Assembly (NCBI RefSeq): GCF_023156385.1
Contig: NZ_JAKZAK010000012.1
Span: forward strand, 1-64,000
DNA length: 64,000 nt
Direction: 5' to 3'
DNA from: Marinobacter xestospongiae
Lineage (GTDB): Bacteria > Pseudomonadota > Gammaproteobacteria > Pseudomonadales > Oleiphilaceae
In this document: positions 33,410-42,223 of the stretch, one piece after another
How positions within the stretch are numbered: position 1 is the first letter of the stretch
Layout of the letters: every line of letters begins with the position of its first letter
Notes under the pieces: model-generated
What the model saw: only the letters and a program-made list of their open reading frames with translations
What the model was told of the DNA's origin: nothing
The model's database searches: none
Position numbers and translations under genes: made by a program

Positions 33410-33784
33410 TCAGCTGGCGTAGCGGTTGTAGATCCCTTCGATACGGGAGACGGCGTTGTCGACACCGCGGGAGTAGTCTTTCTGGTCGCGGCAGTAGCTG
33501 AACTGGATGCTGAGCCGGTAGCCGGCCTGGTAGGGACGGCAACTGATGACCCGGGCCGCCACTCGGGATTCGGAAATGTAACGGCCTTCGAAATCCAGCA
33601 ACAGCCGGGTTCCGGCCGCGATGGGGCGGGGCGACAACAGGGCCAGGCCATAGCGGTTCAGGTCCAGGCAGGTGGTGTCCACCGCCGAGCGGGCGCCAAA
33701 CAGCTTCCGTTCATGAAGCTGGACTTTCAGGCAGGGGGCGGCGAAGCGCTGCTTGATCCTGCGGTCTCCAGAGTCGGACATCAT
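33410..33784 (-). CDS. PilZ domain protein (c-di-GMP receptor)
   Basis: A 124-residue single-domain protein that would bind cyclic di-GMP and act on a partner such as a motility or surface system. The N-terminal RRIKQR fits the RxxxR motif and CLDLNRYG fits the second motif ((D/N)xSxxG) with Asn in place of Ser; strands such as GTRLLLDFEGRYISESRV follow. The substitution may weaken binding. It lies just beyond the cyclase/phosphodiesterase locus, as a likely effector of it. Tandem ATGs at 33784 and 33781 are both possible starts, neither with a clear ribosome site. Confidence 0.85.
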   Translation of the reverse strand: MMSDSGDRRIKQRFAAPCLKVQLHERKLFGARSAVDTTCLDLNRYGLALLSPRPIAAGTRLLLDFEGRYISESRVAARVISCRPYQAGYRLSIQFSYCRDQKDYSRGVDNAVSRIEGIYNRYAS

Positions 33785-33934
33785 GTCTCGGTAACCGTGT
33801 TTTTATTGGTTTTGTCCCGGTATGGTCGAAACCACCGGTCGGGGAACGAAGTCTAGTCCCAGCGTTGCTGGGTTAAAAACAACCAGACTATAGAATGTGA
33901 TGCTGCTCTCATTCCATAGCGTTGCCTTGTCAGC

Positions 33935-34219
33935 TCAGGCCTGGGCATCCACCAGCCGCCCTCGGCGGTCTTCCAGAGCGGCGGCCTGCCGTGTTTTCGG
34001 GTCCAGCAGATTGGGGCGACGGCGGCTGTTGCGCCGGCGTCGGTCGGGACCGTCAAAGTTTTCCTGGCGCCGTCTGCGGTCTGGTTGCAGCCGTCGATCG
34101 GCAATCCGTTGTCCCTCGGGGGCGGGGCTGCCATCGGCAGCGGCCGGTCGTCGCCCGGTATCAACCCGGGGGCGATCCACCGCCCCCAGCTTTGGGTAAG
34201 CGTTGCGATAGATGTCCAT
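33935..34219 (-). CDS. Small Arg-rich protein, 94 aa
   Basis: A basic, low-complexity protein (MDIYRNAYPKLGAVDRPRV... then DRRLQPDRRRRQENFDGPDR) with no recognised domain and no membrane segment. GAGGTTCAGG lies just before the ATG at 34219. Its regular D-R-R-R spacing and lack of hydrophobic core suggest a disordered nucleic-acid- or protein-binding peptide. A longer frame runs up to 34336 but lacks support. Confidence 0.5.
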   Translation of the reverse strand: MDIYRNAYPKLGAVDRPRVDTGRRPAAADGSPAPEGQRIADRRLQPDRRRRQENFDGPDRRRRNSRRRPNLLDPKTRQAAALEDRRGRLVDAQA

Positions 34220-34489
34220 GACCTGAACCTCGTAAATGTCATCCGGCAGCGATCCGGCAGTCCATGACCGGGACCTCACTGACCAATATATCGGCAATCC
34301 CATGCGAAACTTGAGCCAGAGCGAGACATAAGACAAGGCAGATTCTACAATGACTCACTTCAGGCGCGCGTCCACAGCGTTGCCAGACCGAACCAGTGGC
34401 CGTCGGGCCAGCCAGAGCAGGCTGGCGGGCGGCACAGGGAACGCGGTCCCGGTGTCCCTACGGATGGGTAGGGTCAGTCTCTGCAACCA

Positions 34490-36922
34490 ATGCCCCAACA
34501 GGACGAGAATTTGAAGTCACTGTCCCTGCATCAGCTTTACAAGGCCTGCGTGCTCAAGGAATTTCCGTTTAAAACCACCCGTCAGCTCGAGCCATTGGCG
34601 GAGATAGTGGGCCAGAACCGGGCCCAGGAAGCGGTGCGATTTGCATTGGCCATGCCCCACGGTGGTTACAACGTCTACGCGGTGGGCCGCAATGGTCTGG
34701 GCAAGCGCACCATGATGTTGCGTTACCTTGAGCATCACGCCGATACCAACCAGCAATGTCATGACTGGTGTTACGTGGCCAATTTTGAGGAGCCGCGGGA
34801 ACCCAAGGTGCTGAAACTGCCTGCGGGGCGGGGTAGCCAATTGCGTCAGGACATGGACCGGTTGATGGGACGGCTGGTCAAGGTGGTGCCCCAGACCTTT
34901 GACAGTGACAGCTTCCTGGAGCGGGCCGAGCAGCTCAAGAACGAGTACGCCGGCAAGCAGGACGAAGCGCTGGAAAAAGTAGCCCGGCAGGCCAAACGCA
35001 AGAAGATCAGCCTCACGGTGACCACCCCCGGCGGGTACCGGCTGGTGGCGATGAACGGGGACGATCCCCACACCGCCGAGACCTTTGCGGCGTTGACGCC
35101 CGAGCAACGGGACCAGTTTGAGGCGGACATCGACAAACTGGAGAAAAAGCTGCGCCAGACGCTGCGTAAGGTGGCTGACTGGGAGCAGGAGTACGCCGAG
35201 CGTCAGCAACTGCTGAATCAGGAAACCCTGGAGAGTGTGACCGGGCATCAGCTCGATGAACTGGTCGCGCGCTACGGCGATCAGCCCGATGTGGTGGCCT
35301 ACCTGGAGGCGGTGCGGACCGATCTGGCGGACAACCTGGATATTTTCCTGGACGAGAACGAGGAGCAGGCCGCCATTGCCTATGCCTCGCTCGACAAGAA
35401 GCTGCCGCGGCGCTATCAGATCAACGTGCTGGTTCACCAGAAAACCGGTGACGTGCCGGTGGTGGTGGAAGACAACCCCACCTATCACAACCTGTTCGGC
35501 TACGTGGAAAACGTCACCTACAAGGGCACCGTGTTTACCGACTTCACCCTGGTGCGGCCTGGCAGTCTGCACCGGGCCAACGGCGGCTATCTGTTGATGG
35601 ACGCGATCAAGGTGCTGGAGCAGCCGTTTGTGTGGGATGGTCTGAAGCGCGCGCTGCGCTCCCGGTCCATGCAGATCAATTCCCTGGAGCGGGAAATGAC
35701 GCTGTCCGGTACGATCTCCCTGGAGCCGGAAGCGATCCCGCTGGACGTCAAGATTGTGCTGTTTGGCGACCGGGAAACCTGGATGCTGCTGCAGGAGTAC
35801 GACGCCGAGTTTGCTGAGCTGTTCCGGGTGACCGCTGATTTCGAGAATGAAATGGACCGCACCCCGGAGAGCCAGCTGCAGTACGCCAAGTTCATCGCCA
35901 GCCTGGTGAAGGAGAAGGGACTGCTGCACTGCAACCGCAAGGCGGTGGCCCGGGTGATCGAATACAGTGCCCGCATGGCGGAGCATCAGGATCGTCTGTC
36001 GCTGCACGCGGCGGACATCGCCAACCTGCTGCGGGAGTCTGACTACTGGGCCCGTCAGGCCGGCGCCAAGCTGATCGACGCCGACCACATCGAACAGGCC
36101 CTTGCCAGCGCCCGGTACCGCAGCAGCCGAATCCGTGACCAGTTCTACGAGTCGATCCGTGATGGCTCCACGCTGCTGAGCACCAGCGGTGAGTGCGTGG
36201 GCCAGATCAACGGGCTGTCGGTGTTGTCCACCGGCGGTTTTGAGTTTGGCCTGGCGAACCGGATCACCGCGACCACCTACTACGGCGGCGGCGATATTCT
36301 CGATATCGAGCGCGACGCCAAGCTCGGTGGCAACCTGCATTCCAAAGGTGTGATGATCCTCAGTGCCTGGCTGGCCAGCCGTTTCGCGGTTACCGACCCC
36401 CTGCACCTGTCGGCCAGCATTACCTTTGAACAGAATTACGGTGAGGTGGATGGCGACAGCGCGTCGCTGGCGGAATTGTGCGCCTTGATCTCCTCGCTGT
36501 CGGGCATTGCGATCCGTCAGGACCTGGCGATCACCGGCTCGGTGAACCAGTTCGGTGAGGTGCAGCCAATCGGTGGCGTCAACGAGAAGGTGGAAGGCTT
36601 CTATCAGGCCTGTCAGTTGACCGGCGCCCGTCCCCACCAGGGGGTGATTGTGCCCACCATCAACGTCCAGAACCTGATGCTGGATGCTGAGGTGCTGGAT
36701 GCGGTCCGGCGCAGGCAGTTTGCGGTGTATGCGGTGGCGTCGGTGGACGACGCCGTGAGTCTGCTGATGGGGCGGCCCGCTGGTGAACCTGACCGCGATG
36801 GCCTGTATCCCCGGGGCAGTGTCTACGGTGCGATTCAGCAACGTCTGGAAAAAATGCGAGAACATGAGCGGCAGGAGCAGCAGGCTGCCCAGCAGGACAA
36901 CAAGGAACCTTCGGTTCATTAG
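34490..36922 (+). CDS. Lon-like AAA+ protease (LonB/YcbZ type)
   Basis: An 810-residue ATP-dependent serine protease-like protein. An N-terminal AAA-type module has Walker A GRNGLGKRT near 66-74, a long coiled insertion (about 120-290) and later AAA elements (DGLKRALRSRSMQINSLERE, VLFGDRETW). The C-terminal Lon protease domain has the catalytic Ser near 656 in DGDSASLAE and Lys near 699 in GGVNEKVEGF. Such proteins lack the Lon N-terminal substrate domain. The ATG at 34490 has no good ribosome site; a TTG six codons on (after AGGACGAGAA) is an alternative. A FixJ-type regulator begins 20 bp after the stop, so protease and two-component system are probably one operon. Confidence 0.9.
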   Translation: MPQQDENLKSLSLHQLYKACVLKEFPFKTTRQLEPLAEIVGQNRAQEAVRFALAMPHGGYNVYAVGRNGLGKRTMMLRYLEHHADTNQQCHDWCYVANFEEPREPKVLKLPAGRGSQLRQDMDRLMGRLVKVVPQTFDSDSFLERAEQLKNEYAGKQDEALEKVARQAKRKKISLTVTTPGGYRLVAMNGDDPHTAETFAALTPEQRDQFEADIDKLEKKLRQTLRKVADWEQEYAERQQLLNQETLESVTGHQLDELVARYGDQPDVVAYLEAVRTDLADNLDIFLDENEEQAAIAYASLDKKLPRRYQINVLVHQKTGDVPVVVEDNPTYHNLFGYVENVTYKGTVFTDFTLVRPGSLHRANGGYLLMDAIKVLEQPFVWDGLKRALRSRSMQINSLEREMTLSGTISLEPEAIPLDVKIVLFGDRETWMLLQEYDAEFAELFRVTADFENEMDRTPESQLQYAKFIASLVKEKGLLHCNRKAVARVIEYSARMAEHQDRLSLHAADIANLLRESDYWARQAGAKLIDADHIEQALASARYRSSRIRDQFYESIRDGSTLLSTSGECVGQINGLSVLSTGGFEFGLANRITATTYYGGGDILDIERDAKLGGNLHSKGVMILSAWLASRFAVTDPLHLSASITFEQNYGEVDGDSASLAELCALISSLSGIAIRQDLAITGSVNQFGEVQPIGGVNEKVEGFYQACQLTGARPHQGVIVPTINVQNLMLDAEVLDAVRRRQFAVYAVASVDDAVSLLMGRPAGEPDRDGLYPRGSVYGAIQQRLEKMREHERQEQQAAQQDNKEPSVH

Positions 36923-36942
36923 AATGGGAACGGGAGAACACC

Positions 36943-37569
36943 ATGAGCGATACCCAACAAACCGTCTATCTGGTTGAGGACGATGAAGCGGTCCGGGATT
37001 CCCTGGAGCTGTTGTTGAAATCCGAGGGCCGTACCGTGGCCTCGTTCGAAAGCGCCAACGCCTTCCTCAAGGACTATTCCGAAGCGATGGCGGGCTGCAT
37101 CGTGCTGGATATCCGTATGCCTGGCATGGATGGCCTGGAACTGCAGAAAAAGCTTAACGAGCTGCATTCCATTCTGCCAATCATCTTTGTGACCGGCCAT
37201 GGCGATGTGCCAATGGCGGTGGATGCGATGAAAGAGGGGGCGGTGGACTTTATCCAGAAGCCCTACCGCGAGGAGGCGCTGCTGGAGAAGATTGAGGCGG
37301 CCCTCAAGCAGGATCTGGAGCAGCGCAAGACCCTGGGCGAAAAGCAGGAGATCCTGCGTCGTGTGAACACCCTCACACCCCGTGAATCCGAGATCATGGA
37401 GCGGATGATCGCCGGGCAGGCCAACAAGGTGATTGCCATTGAGTTGGAGATCAGTCAGCGCACCGTGGAGATCCACCGTTCGCGGGTGATGCACAAGATG
37501 GGCACCCACTCCCTGGCCCATCTGGTGCGGATGGTGCTGTCCGTAAAGGACCGTATCGACGCCCGATAA
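36943..37569 (+). CDS. FixJ/StyR-type response regulator (REC-LuxR HTH)
   Basis: A 208-residue transcription factor. The receiver has VYLVEDDEAVRD, phospho-acceptor Asp in CIVLDIRMPGMDG, the switch Thr in FVTGHGD and Lys in IQKPY; the C-terminal LuxR-type HTH (about 140-200) shows LTPRESEIMERMIAGQANKV and RTVEIHRSRVMHKM. GGGAGAACACC precedes the ATG. The hybrid kinase that begins 45 bp downstream is the obvious partner; the upstream Lon-like gene is 20 bp away. Target genes are not evident here. Confidence 0.93.
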   Translation: MSDTQQTVYLVEDDEAVRDSLELLLKSEGRTVASFESANAFLKDYSEAMAGCIVLDIRMPGMDGLELQKKLNELHSILPIIFVTGHGDVPMAVDAMKEGAVDFIQKPYREEALLEKIEAALKQDLEQRKTLGEKQEILRRVNTLTPRESEIMERMIAGQANKVIAIELEISQRTVEIHRSRVMHKMGTHSLAHLVRMVLSVKDRIDAR

Positions 37570-37614
37570 CCGGGGCGTCATGATGCGGTTATGTTTCCTA
37601 TGGGCAGTAACTCT

Positions 37615-39186
37615 ATGAGCGAACAAGTCTGCGCGAGCGTCGAGCCCACCGTCCTGCTGGTCGATGACAATCCCCAGAACCTGAAGGTGCTGTACGAGAC
37701 CCTCAAGGACAAGGGCTACCGTCTGCTGATTGCCAATGACGGTGCCAAGGCTTTGACACTGGCCCAGCGAGACCGGCCAGAGGTGATCCTGTTGGACATC
37801 ATGATGCCGGAGCTTGATGGCTACCAGGTGTGTGAGCGCCTGAAGGCAGACCCGGCCACCGCCGACAGTGCGGTGGTGTTCCTGTCGGCGCTGGACGATG
37901 TGGAGGCCAAGGTCAAAGGCTTCTCACTGGGTGGTGCGGACTATATCTCCAAGCCGTTCCAGGCCGCGGAGGTCATTGCCCGGGTCAAGACCCACGCTCG
38001 GGTCATCCGTCTCGAGCGCCAGCTGCAGCAGCGTAACCGGCAGCTCGAGAGCGACCAGTCGCGCATTCTCAACGCCATCAGTGAAGGCATCTATGGCCTC
38101 GACGCTGACGGCAACATCATTTTTGCCAATCCCGCCGCCGAACGCATTGCCGGTAGTTCTGCCGAAGCGCTGGTAGGGCGCAACTTCTTCCAGCTGCACT
38201 TCAATCAGGATTGCGACTGCGATGACAGTCAGGATGCTGAGGACACGCCGGTAAAGGCGACCTGCAACCTGGGGCTGCCTGAGCACCGTCGTGACATCAC
38301 CATGTTCCGTGCCGATGGTACCGGGTTTCCCGCAGAGTACCGGTCCTCTCCCAAGCTGGAGGGGGACGAGTTGCTGGGCGCGGTGGTGGTGTTCCGCGAT
38401 ATCACCGTTGAGCTGGAGCAGGAGTCCGAGCTGGAAGCCGCACGGGAGCTGGTGCAGGAGCAGCGTGAACAGCTGGCCCACGCCTCAAGGCTGTCCACCA
38501 TTGGCGAGATGGCAGCCGGTTTTGCCCATGAAGTGAACCAGCCGCTGACCGCCATCAGCAACTACGCCCGCGTTGCTAACCGGCTGATGGGCGCAGACAG
38601 TCTGGATCAGGAGTTGCTTGGGGAGACCCTTGGCAAGATTGAGGCCCAGTCGCTGCGGGCCAGTGAGGTCATTCGCCGGATTCGTCAGTTCGTCAAGAAG
38701 CCGGCCGCCGGCAAGGAAGTGGTGTCGGTGGAGACCCTGCTGGATGACACCCGCCAGTTTGCGGAAGTGGATGCCCGCAACAACGAGGGTGGTGTGGAAA
38801 TCACCATCGCAGACGACGTTCCCAATGTGCTGGTGGACCCGGTGCAGGTCCAGCAAGTGGCGCTGAACCTGATCCGTAATGCCCTTGAGGCTACCCGGGC
38901 GGCCGGTTCGACGGCGCCGGTGCGGGTGCTGGCGGAACGTTCCGGCGACCGCTGTGTCCGGGTTGAGGTCATTGACCGTGGCGTCGGCCTGCCGGCGGAC
39001 GCCGAAGAAAAGCTGTTCCTGCCGTTCTTTACCACCAAGCCCGATGGTATGGGCATAGGCCTGCCCATGTGTCAGTCACTGATCCAGGCCCAGGGCGGTG
39101 AGATCGGTTTCCAGCGTCCGGAGCAGGGCGGTACCTGCTTCTACTTTACCCTGCCATTGGCTGAGGTCACCCAGCCTGTCGCCTGA
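37615..39186 (+). CDS. Histidine kinase with N-terminal receiver and PAS (FixL/TodS-like)
   Basis: A cytosolic 523-residue sensor kinase. Order: receiver (about 12-130, LLVDDNPQNLK, LLDIMMPELDG, ISKPFQ), coiled linker, PAS domain (about 155-275) holding an unusual Cys run (NQDCDCDD) and a later TCNLG, a second coil, then HisKA (FAHEVNQPLTAISNY) and HATPase_c (NLIRNALEA, VIDRGVGL, FFTTKPDGMGIGL). No membrane segment, so the cue is internal; the Cys cluster hints at redox or metal sensing. An in-frame ATG at 37591 would add eight residues; neither start has a strong ribosome site. Partner of the FixJ-type regulator just upstream. Confidence 0.9.
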   Translation: MSEQVCASVEPTVLLVDDNPQNLKVLYETLKDKGYRLLIANDGAKALTLAQRDRPEVILLDIMMPELDGYQVCERLKADPATADSAVVFLSALDDVEAKVKGFSLGGADYISKPFQAAEVIARVKTHARVIRLERQLQQRNRQLESDQSRILNAISEGIYGLDADGNIIFANPAAERIAGSSAEALVGRNFFQLHFNQDCDCDDSQDAEDTPVKATCNLGLPEHRRDITMFRADGTGFPAEYRSSPKLEGDELLGAVVVFRDITVELEQESELEAARELVQEQREQLAHASRLSTIGEMAAGFAHEVNQPLTAISNYARVANRLMGADSLDQELLGETLGKIEAQSLRASEVIRRIRQFVKKPAAGKEVVSVETLLDDTRQFAEVDARNNEGGVEITIADDVPNVLVDPVQVQQVALNLIRNALEATRAAGSTAPVRVLAERSGDRCVRVEVIDRGVGLPADAEEKLFLPFFTTKPDGMGIGLPMCQSLIQAQGGEIGFQRPEQGGTCFYFTLPLAEVTQPVA

Positions 39187-39261
39187 TCCGCTCTGGACTG
39201 GCGTTTCTCCTCTCGAACGTTGTCTCGGCAAACCTGCAGTAATGCGTATCTGACTGCTGAC

Positions 39262-39294
39262 GGCCCCATCCCGGCTTTGTGCCGGGGTGAGGCC
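39262..39294. terminator. Inverted repeat between kinase and MaoC genes
   Basis: Arms of the form ggccccatcccggc and gccggggtgaggcc with a tttgt loop lie between two convergent genes. No T-run follows on the plus strand. A role in ending one or both transcripts is plausible. Confidence 0.4.
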
Positions 39295-39314
39295 CAGACG
39301 CGATCAAAAAAAGC

Positions 39315-40184
39315 TTAGCGATGCCAGCGAATGTCTCCGCTCAGGTGTGGCGCATCGCCGGCCTGATTCAGCAGTTGGTACTGCCAGTGGTGCTCGTTTT
39401 CCTGCCAGTTCAGCTGTGCCTCTCCCGGCAGGAACAGGGGCTTCTTGAACGCGCAGGTAATGGTCACCGGTCCCTTGTGCCAGCCCGCTTGCTGCTCCAG
39501 CAGCGCCAGGATGTGAGCCTTGCTCCACATACCGTGGGCAATCGCCCGTGGGAAGCCGAAGGCCTTGGCGGTCAGGGCGTGGACATGGATCAGGTTCAGG
39601 TCGCCAGACACCTTGCCATACCGTCGGCCCAGGTTTTCGGGTGCCTTGACCGTCAGGCTGTGGGGATAGCGGGGCAGGGCGGGTTTCTCGCCTTTTTTGC
39701 CCTGACCGCCACCTTGGCGATACAGATTGGTACTGACTTCTTCCCAGACCAGATGGCCGCCGATCCGGGCTTCGGTCACCAGATCGAACTCCAGGCCGCG
39801 CTCACTGTGTTGCTCGCCGTCCAATCGCACGCTCAGGTCCAGCAGTTCGCCGCGGCCGATGGCGCGGTGCTGGGTGATGCGGTTGCGCAGATGGACCAGC
39901 CCCAGCAGTGGCAGGGGGAATTGTGGATCGGTCAGCAGTTGCAGGTGTAGCGGGAAGGCCAGGATGTGGGGCCAGGTGATGGGCACCGAGGTTCGGGGCT
40001 GGAAGCCGCACACGGCTTCATAACGGGCCAGCTTGGGTCCGGTGGTGCGGGCACCAATGATCTCCGCAGACAGGGGAGGCAGGCCCTGCTCGGTCGACGA
40101 GGTGCGGGAACCGCCGGTGAGGGCGCGGCTGTACAGCGGCCAGAGCCCGGGTGGCTGATTGTTGTAGGTATAGTGACTTGCCAT
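39315..40184 (-). CDS. MaoC-like hydratase/dehydratase
   Basis: A 289-residue hot-dog-fold protein likely to hydrate enoyl-CoA or similar thioesters. The C-terminal half carries the MaoC signature (YGKVSGDLNLIHVHALTAKA then FPRAIAHGMWSKAHIL), the N-terminal half an eroded second hot-dog. CCCAGGAGTG lies 7 bases before the ATG at 40184; a longer frame to 40226 lacks a ribosome site. It is divergent from an AraC regulator across 285 bp. Substrate not evident; a link with the lipid genes around it is inferred. Confidence 0.85.
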   Translation of the reverse strand: MASHYTYNNQPPGLWPLYSRALTGGSRTSSTEQGLPPLSAEIIGARTTGPKLARYEAVCGFQPRTSVPITWPHILAFPLHLQLLTDPQFPLPLLGLVHLRNRITQHRAIGRGELLDLSVRLDGEQHSERGLEFDLVTEARIGGHLVWEEVSTNLYRQGGGQGKKGEKPALPRYPHSLTVKAPENLGRRYGKVSGDLNLIHVHALTAKAFGFPRAIAHGMWSKAHILALLEQQAGWHKGPVTITCAFKKPLFLPGEAQLNWQENEHHWQYQLLNQAGDAPHLSGDIRWHR

Positions 40185-40469
40185 GGATGCACTCCTGGGT
40201 TGAGAAGTGGTTGAATTCTGGTACAACTGTGCTCACCTGGCCTGATATGCGCTACTATGGTCTTATAGCCAGGATTGATATCCAGTGACGCCGCTATTCC
40301 GATAGCGTGCGATGTAATTACAAAAAGTCTGGCAAACTCACAAAGTCACGACAATGACCGGGTCTGCCGCTGATAGAGTCGGTAAGGCCAAACCAATAAC
40401 TACAAGGAGCTCCAGCGGGAGTGTGCACAGGCTCTCCAGAAGCTCCCTGACAACGACAAGCGGATTGTT

Positions 40470-41501
40470 ATGCAGGAACTTCGCGATGCGGGTGTGATGC
40501 TTCGCCTGATCTATCAGGCCATGAAAACACGTGACATAGATACGGACGCGATTTTCGCCCGATTGGGGGTGGATGAGGACTATGTCTTCACCGAGCAGCT
40601 CCGAACGCCCCACAATGCCCAGCTGTACTTCTGGCAGGTGGTGGAAGATGTCTCCGGCGACCCGGATGTGGGTCTCAACCTGGGCCAGGTGTTACCCGCC
40701 TACCGCGGCCAGGTGCTTGAATACCTGTTTCTCAGCAGTCCCACCTTTGGCGAGGGGCTCCGGCGCGCCCAGAACTACCAGCGCCTGCTCAGCGATGCCG
40801 CCAACACCGATTTCTTCGTTGAGGGCGATGAAGCCTGCATGGTGCTGGACACTGCCTCCGAGGAAGTCAGCCGCTTGAAACACTTCAACGAGTGTTTCGT
40901 GCAGGGCCTGGTGACCTTCTTCAAGTCCATCACCGACGGTCGCTTCCAGCCTTCCCGTATTGAGTTTGAACACCACCGTGACACTGGTCAGGCGCTGGTG
41001 CAGGACACCCTGGGCTGCGAGGTGGTGTTTGGTGCCAAGGAGAACCGACTGTTCTTCCCGGTGCGCCTGCTGGCCCATCCTTCCCCGCATGCTGAACCGG
41101 AACTGCTGGCGTTGCACGAGCGCTTCGCTTCGGAGCAGGTGGCGCGGCTGGAGAAGAAAGACATAGTGGGTCAGGTGGAGCGCATTGTCGCGGAGCTGTT
41201 GGACAGCGGTGAGGTCACCCTGGATGCGGTTGCCGAGCGTCTGCAGATCAAGCCCAGAACGCTGCGGACCCGGCTGACCGAGGCCGAGACCAGCTTTAAC
41301 CAGGTGCTGGCGGATTTCCGTTACCGGCTGGCGCGCCAACTGCTGGCCACCACTGACGAGTCGATTGATGAGATTGTCTACCTCACCGGCTTCTCGGAGC
41401 CCAGCACCTTCTACCGCGCCTTCAAACGCTGGTCAGGCATGACCCCGATCGAGTACCGCAAGACTGCCCAGGGCAAGGATGCGATGGTAGACGCCATGTA
41501 G
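40470..41501 (+). CDS. AraC-family regulator divergent from the MaoC gene
   Basis: A 343-residue regulator with the arabinose-binding-like N-terminal domain (QLYFWQVVEDVSGDPDVGLN; QNYQRLLSDAANT) and C-terminal AraC HTH (about 240-330: TLDAVAERLQIKPRTLRTRL, then EIVYLTGFSEPSTFYRAFKRW). AGCGGA lies 5 bases before the ATG. It faces away from the MaoC-like gene, its probable target; a role in fatty-acid metabolism is inferred from position and from this family's typical targets. Confidence 0.85.
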   Translation: MQELRDAGVMLRLIYQAMKTRDIDTDAIFARLGVDEDYVFTEQLRTPHNAQLYFWQVVEDVSGDPDVGLNLGQVLPAYRGQVLEYLFLSSPTFGEGLRRAQNYQRLLSDAANTDFFVEGDEACMVLDTASEEVSRLKHFNECFVQGLVTFFKSITDGRFQPSRIEFEHHRDTGQALVQDTLGCEVVFGAKENRLFFPVRLLAHPSPHAEPELLALHERFASEQVARLEKKDIVGQVERIVAELLDSGEVTLDAVAERLQIKPRTLRTRLTEAETSFNQVLADFRYRLARQLLATTDESIDEIVYLTGFSEPSTFYRAFKRWSGMTPIEYRKTAQGKDAMVDAM

Positions 41502-41616
41502 TCATGGTCCCGGACGCACGTTCCCCATCCCGGTTGTTGCCGGGTGGGGGAGGCGCTCCAGGTCAGCGCCCGTTCGAGGGGCTGAAAAAAAAACTGACAT
41601 TTTTTTGAGAAAAGCG

Positions 41617-41644
41617 TTGACAGTTTTCCGGGGGTCTATATAAT
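41617..41644 (+). promoter_or_regulatory. Near-consensus promoter of tRNA-Asp
   Basis: TTGACA (41617-41622), a 16-bp spacer and TATAAT (41639-41644), both perfect sigma70 hexamers, followed by a GC-rich discriminator gcgccc typical of stringently controlled stable-RNA promoters. It lies about 90 bp ahead of the mature tRNA. Confidence 0.92.
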
Positions 41645-41737
41645 GCGCCCTCGTTGTCACCGAGAACACCACGCCACACAGGGCGGTTCTCGAAAATATC
41701 GCAAGCAACTCAAAGCGATACAATGACAGCCCAACGC

Positions 41738-41814
41738 GGAGCGGTAGTTCAGTTGGTTAGAATACCGGCCTGTCACGCCGGGGGTCGCGGGTTCGAGTCC
41801 CGTCCGCTCCGCCA
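41738..41814 (+). tRNA. tRNA-Asp (anticodon GTC)
   Basis: A 77-nt cloverleaf with 7-bp acceptor stem (GGAGCGG pairing CCGCTCC), D-arm GTTCAGTTGGTTAGAA, anticodon loop ctGTCac in the GGCC/GGCC-paired stem, T-arm GGTTCGAGTCC and encoded CCA. Close to E. coli tRNA-Asp. A T-rich tract follows. No integrase or attachment-like repeat is seen nearby, so no island is inserted here. The stretch 41815-42130 downstream holds nothing else I can support. Confidence 0.97.
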
Positions 41815-42130
41815 CTTTTTCCTCTTGTCAGAATCGATCTGGCGACGCAGCTGAAAGTCGAAGGTTTTCAGCGCACCCAAGGCGATAAAGAGTCGCCTCC
41901 CTTCCGGGTTTCAGAATTCTCCTTGTTAGCATCGAATGTTTGGACCAGCCCTTATGGGATGCGCCGAATTTTTGTCGTTTTTGTCCTGTACTGAATTCAA
42001 ACTGTCATCTGTCTCTGCGATTCTGGCGCCTATGGGTCTTGCGCTCTATCAGTCGCAGGTGCTTAATGGATCAGGATGGTCGCGGGATCGCGACCGGCAT
42101 ACAGTGGATAGGGAATTCTGTGAGGACGAT

Positions 42131-42217
42131 ATGAACGACTATGAAGAAGAAATCATCGAGCAGCAGTTGGAAGACTTCGACGATGATGAAGACTACGGCG
42201 ACCCCATGGAGCTGTGA
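42131..42217 (+). CDS. Possible small acidic protein, 28 aa
   Basis: MNDYEEEIIEQQLEDFDDDE followed by DYGDPMEL is preceded by GTGAGGACG at the right spacing. Half of its residues are acidic. The longer frame starting at 41936 lacks a ribosome site and looks random upstream of this Met. Small acidic peptides of this kind exist, but evidence here is limited to start signal and composition. It ends 6 bp before the convergent AraC gene. Confidence 0.4.
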   Translation: MNDYEEEIIEQQLEDFDDDEDYGDPMEL

Positions 42218-42223
42218 CGCTCC

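Noticed and set aside
34517..36919. An 800-codon open frame antisense to the Lon-like gene
   Set aside because: It mirrors the GC-rich codons of the real gene in the opposite strand; no domain is recognisable and the plus-strand gene has complete catalytic motifs.
41738..42130. A genomic island attached at tRNA-Asp
   Set aside because: No integrase, no direct repeat of the tRNA 3' end, and downstream genes have ordinary composition.
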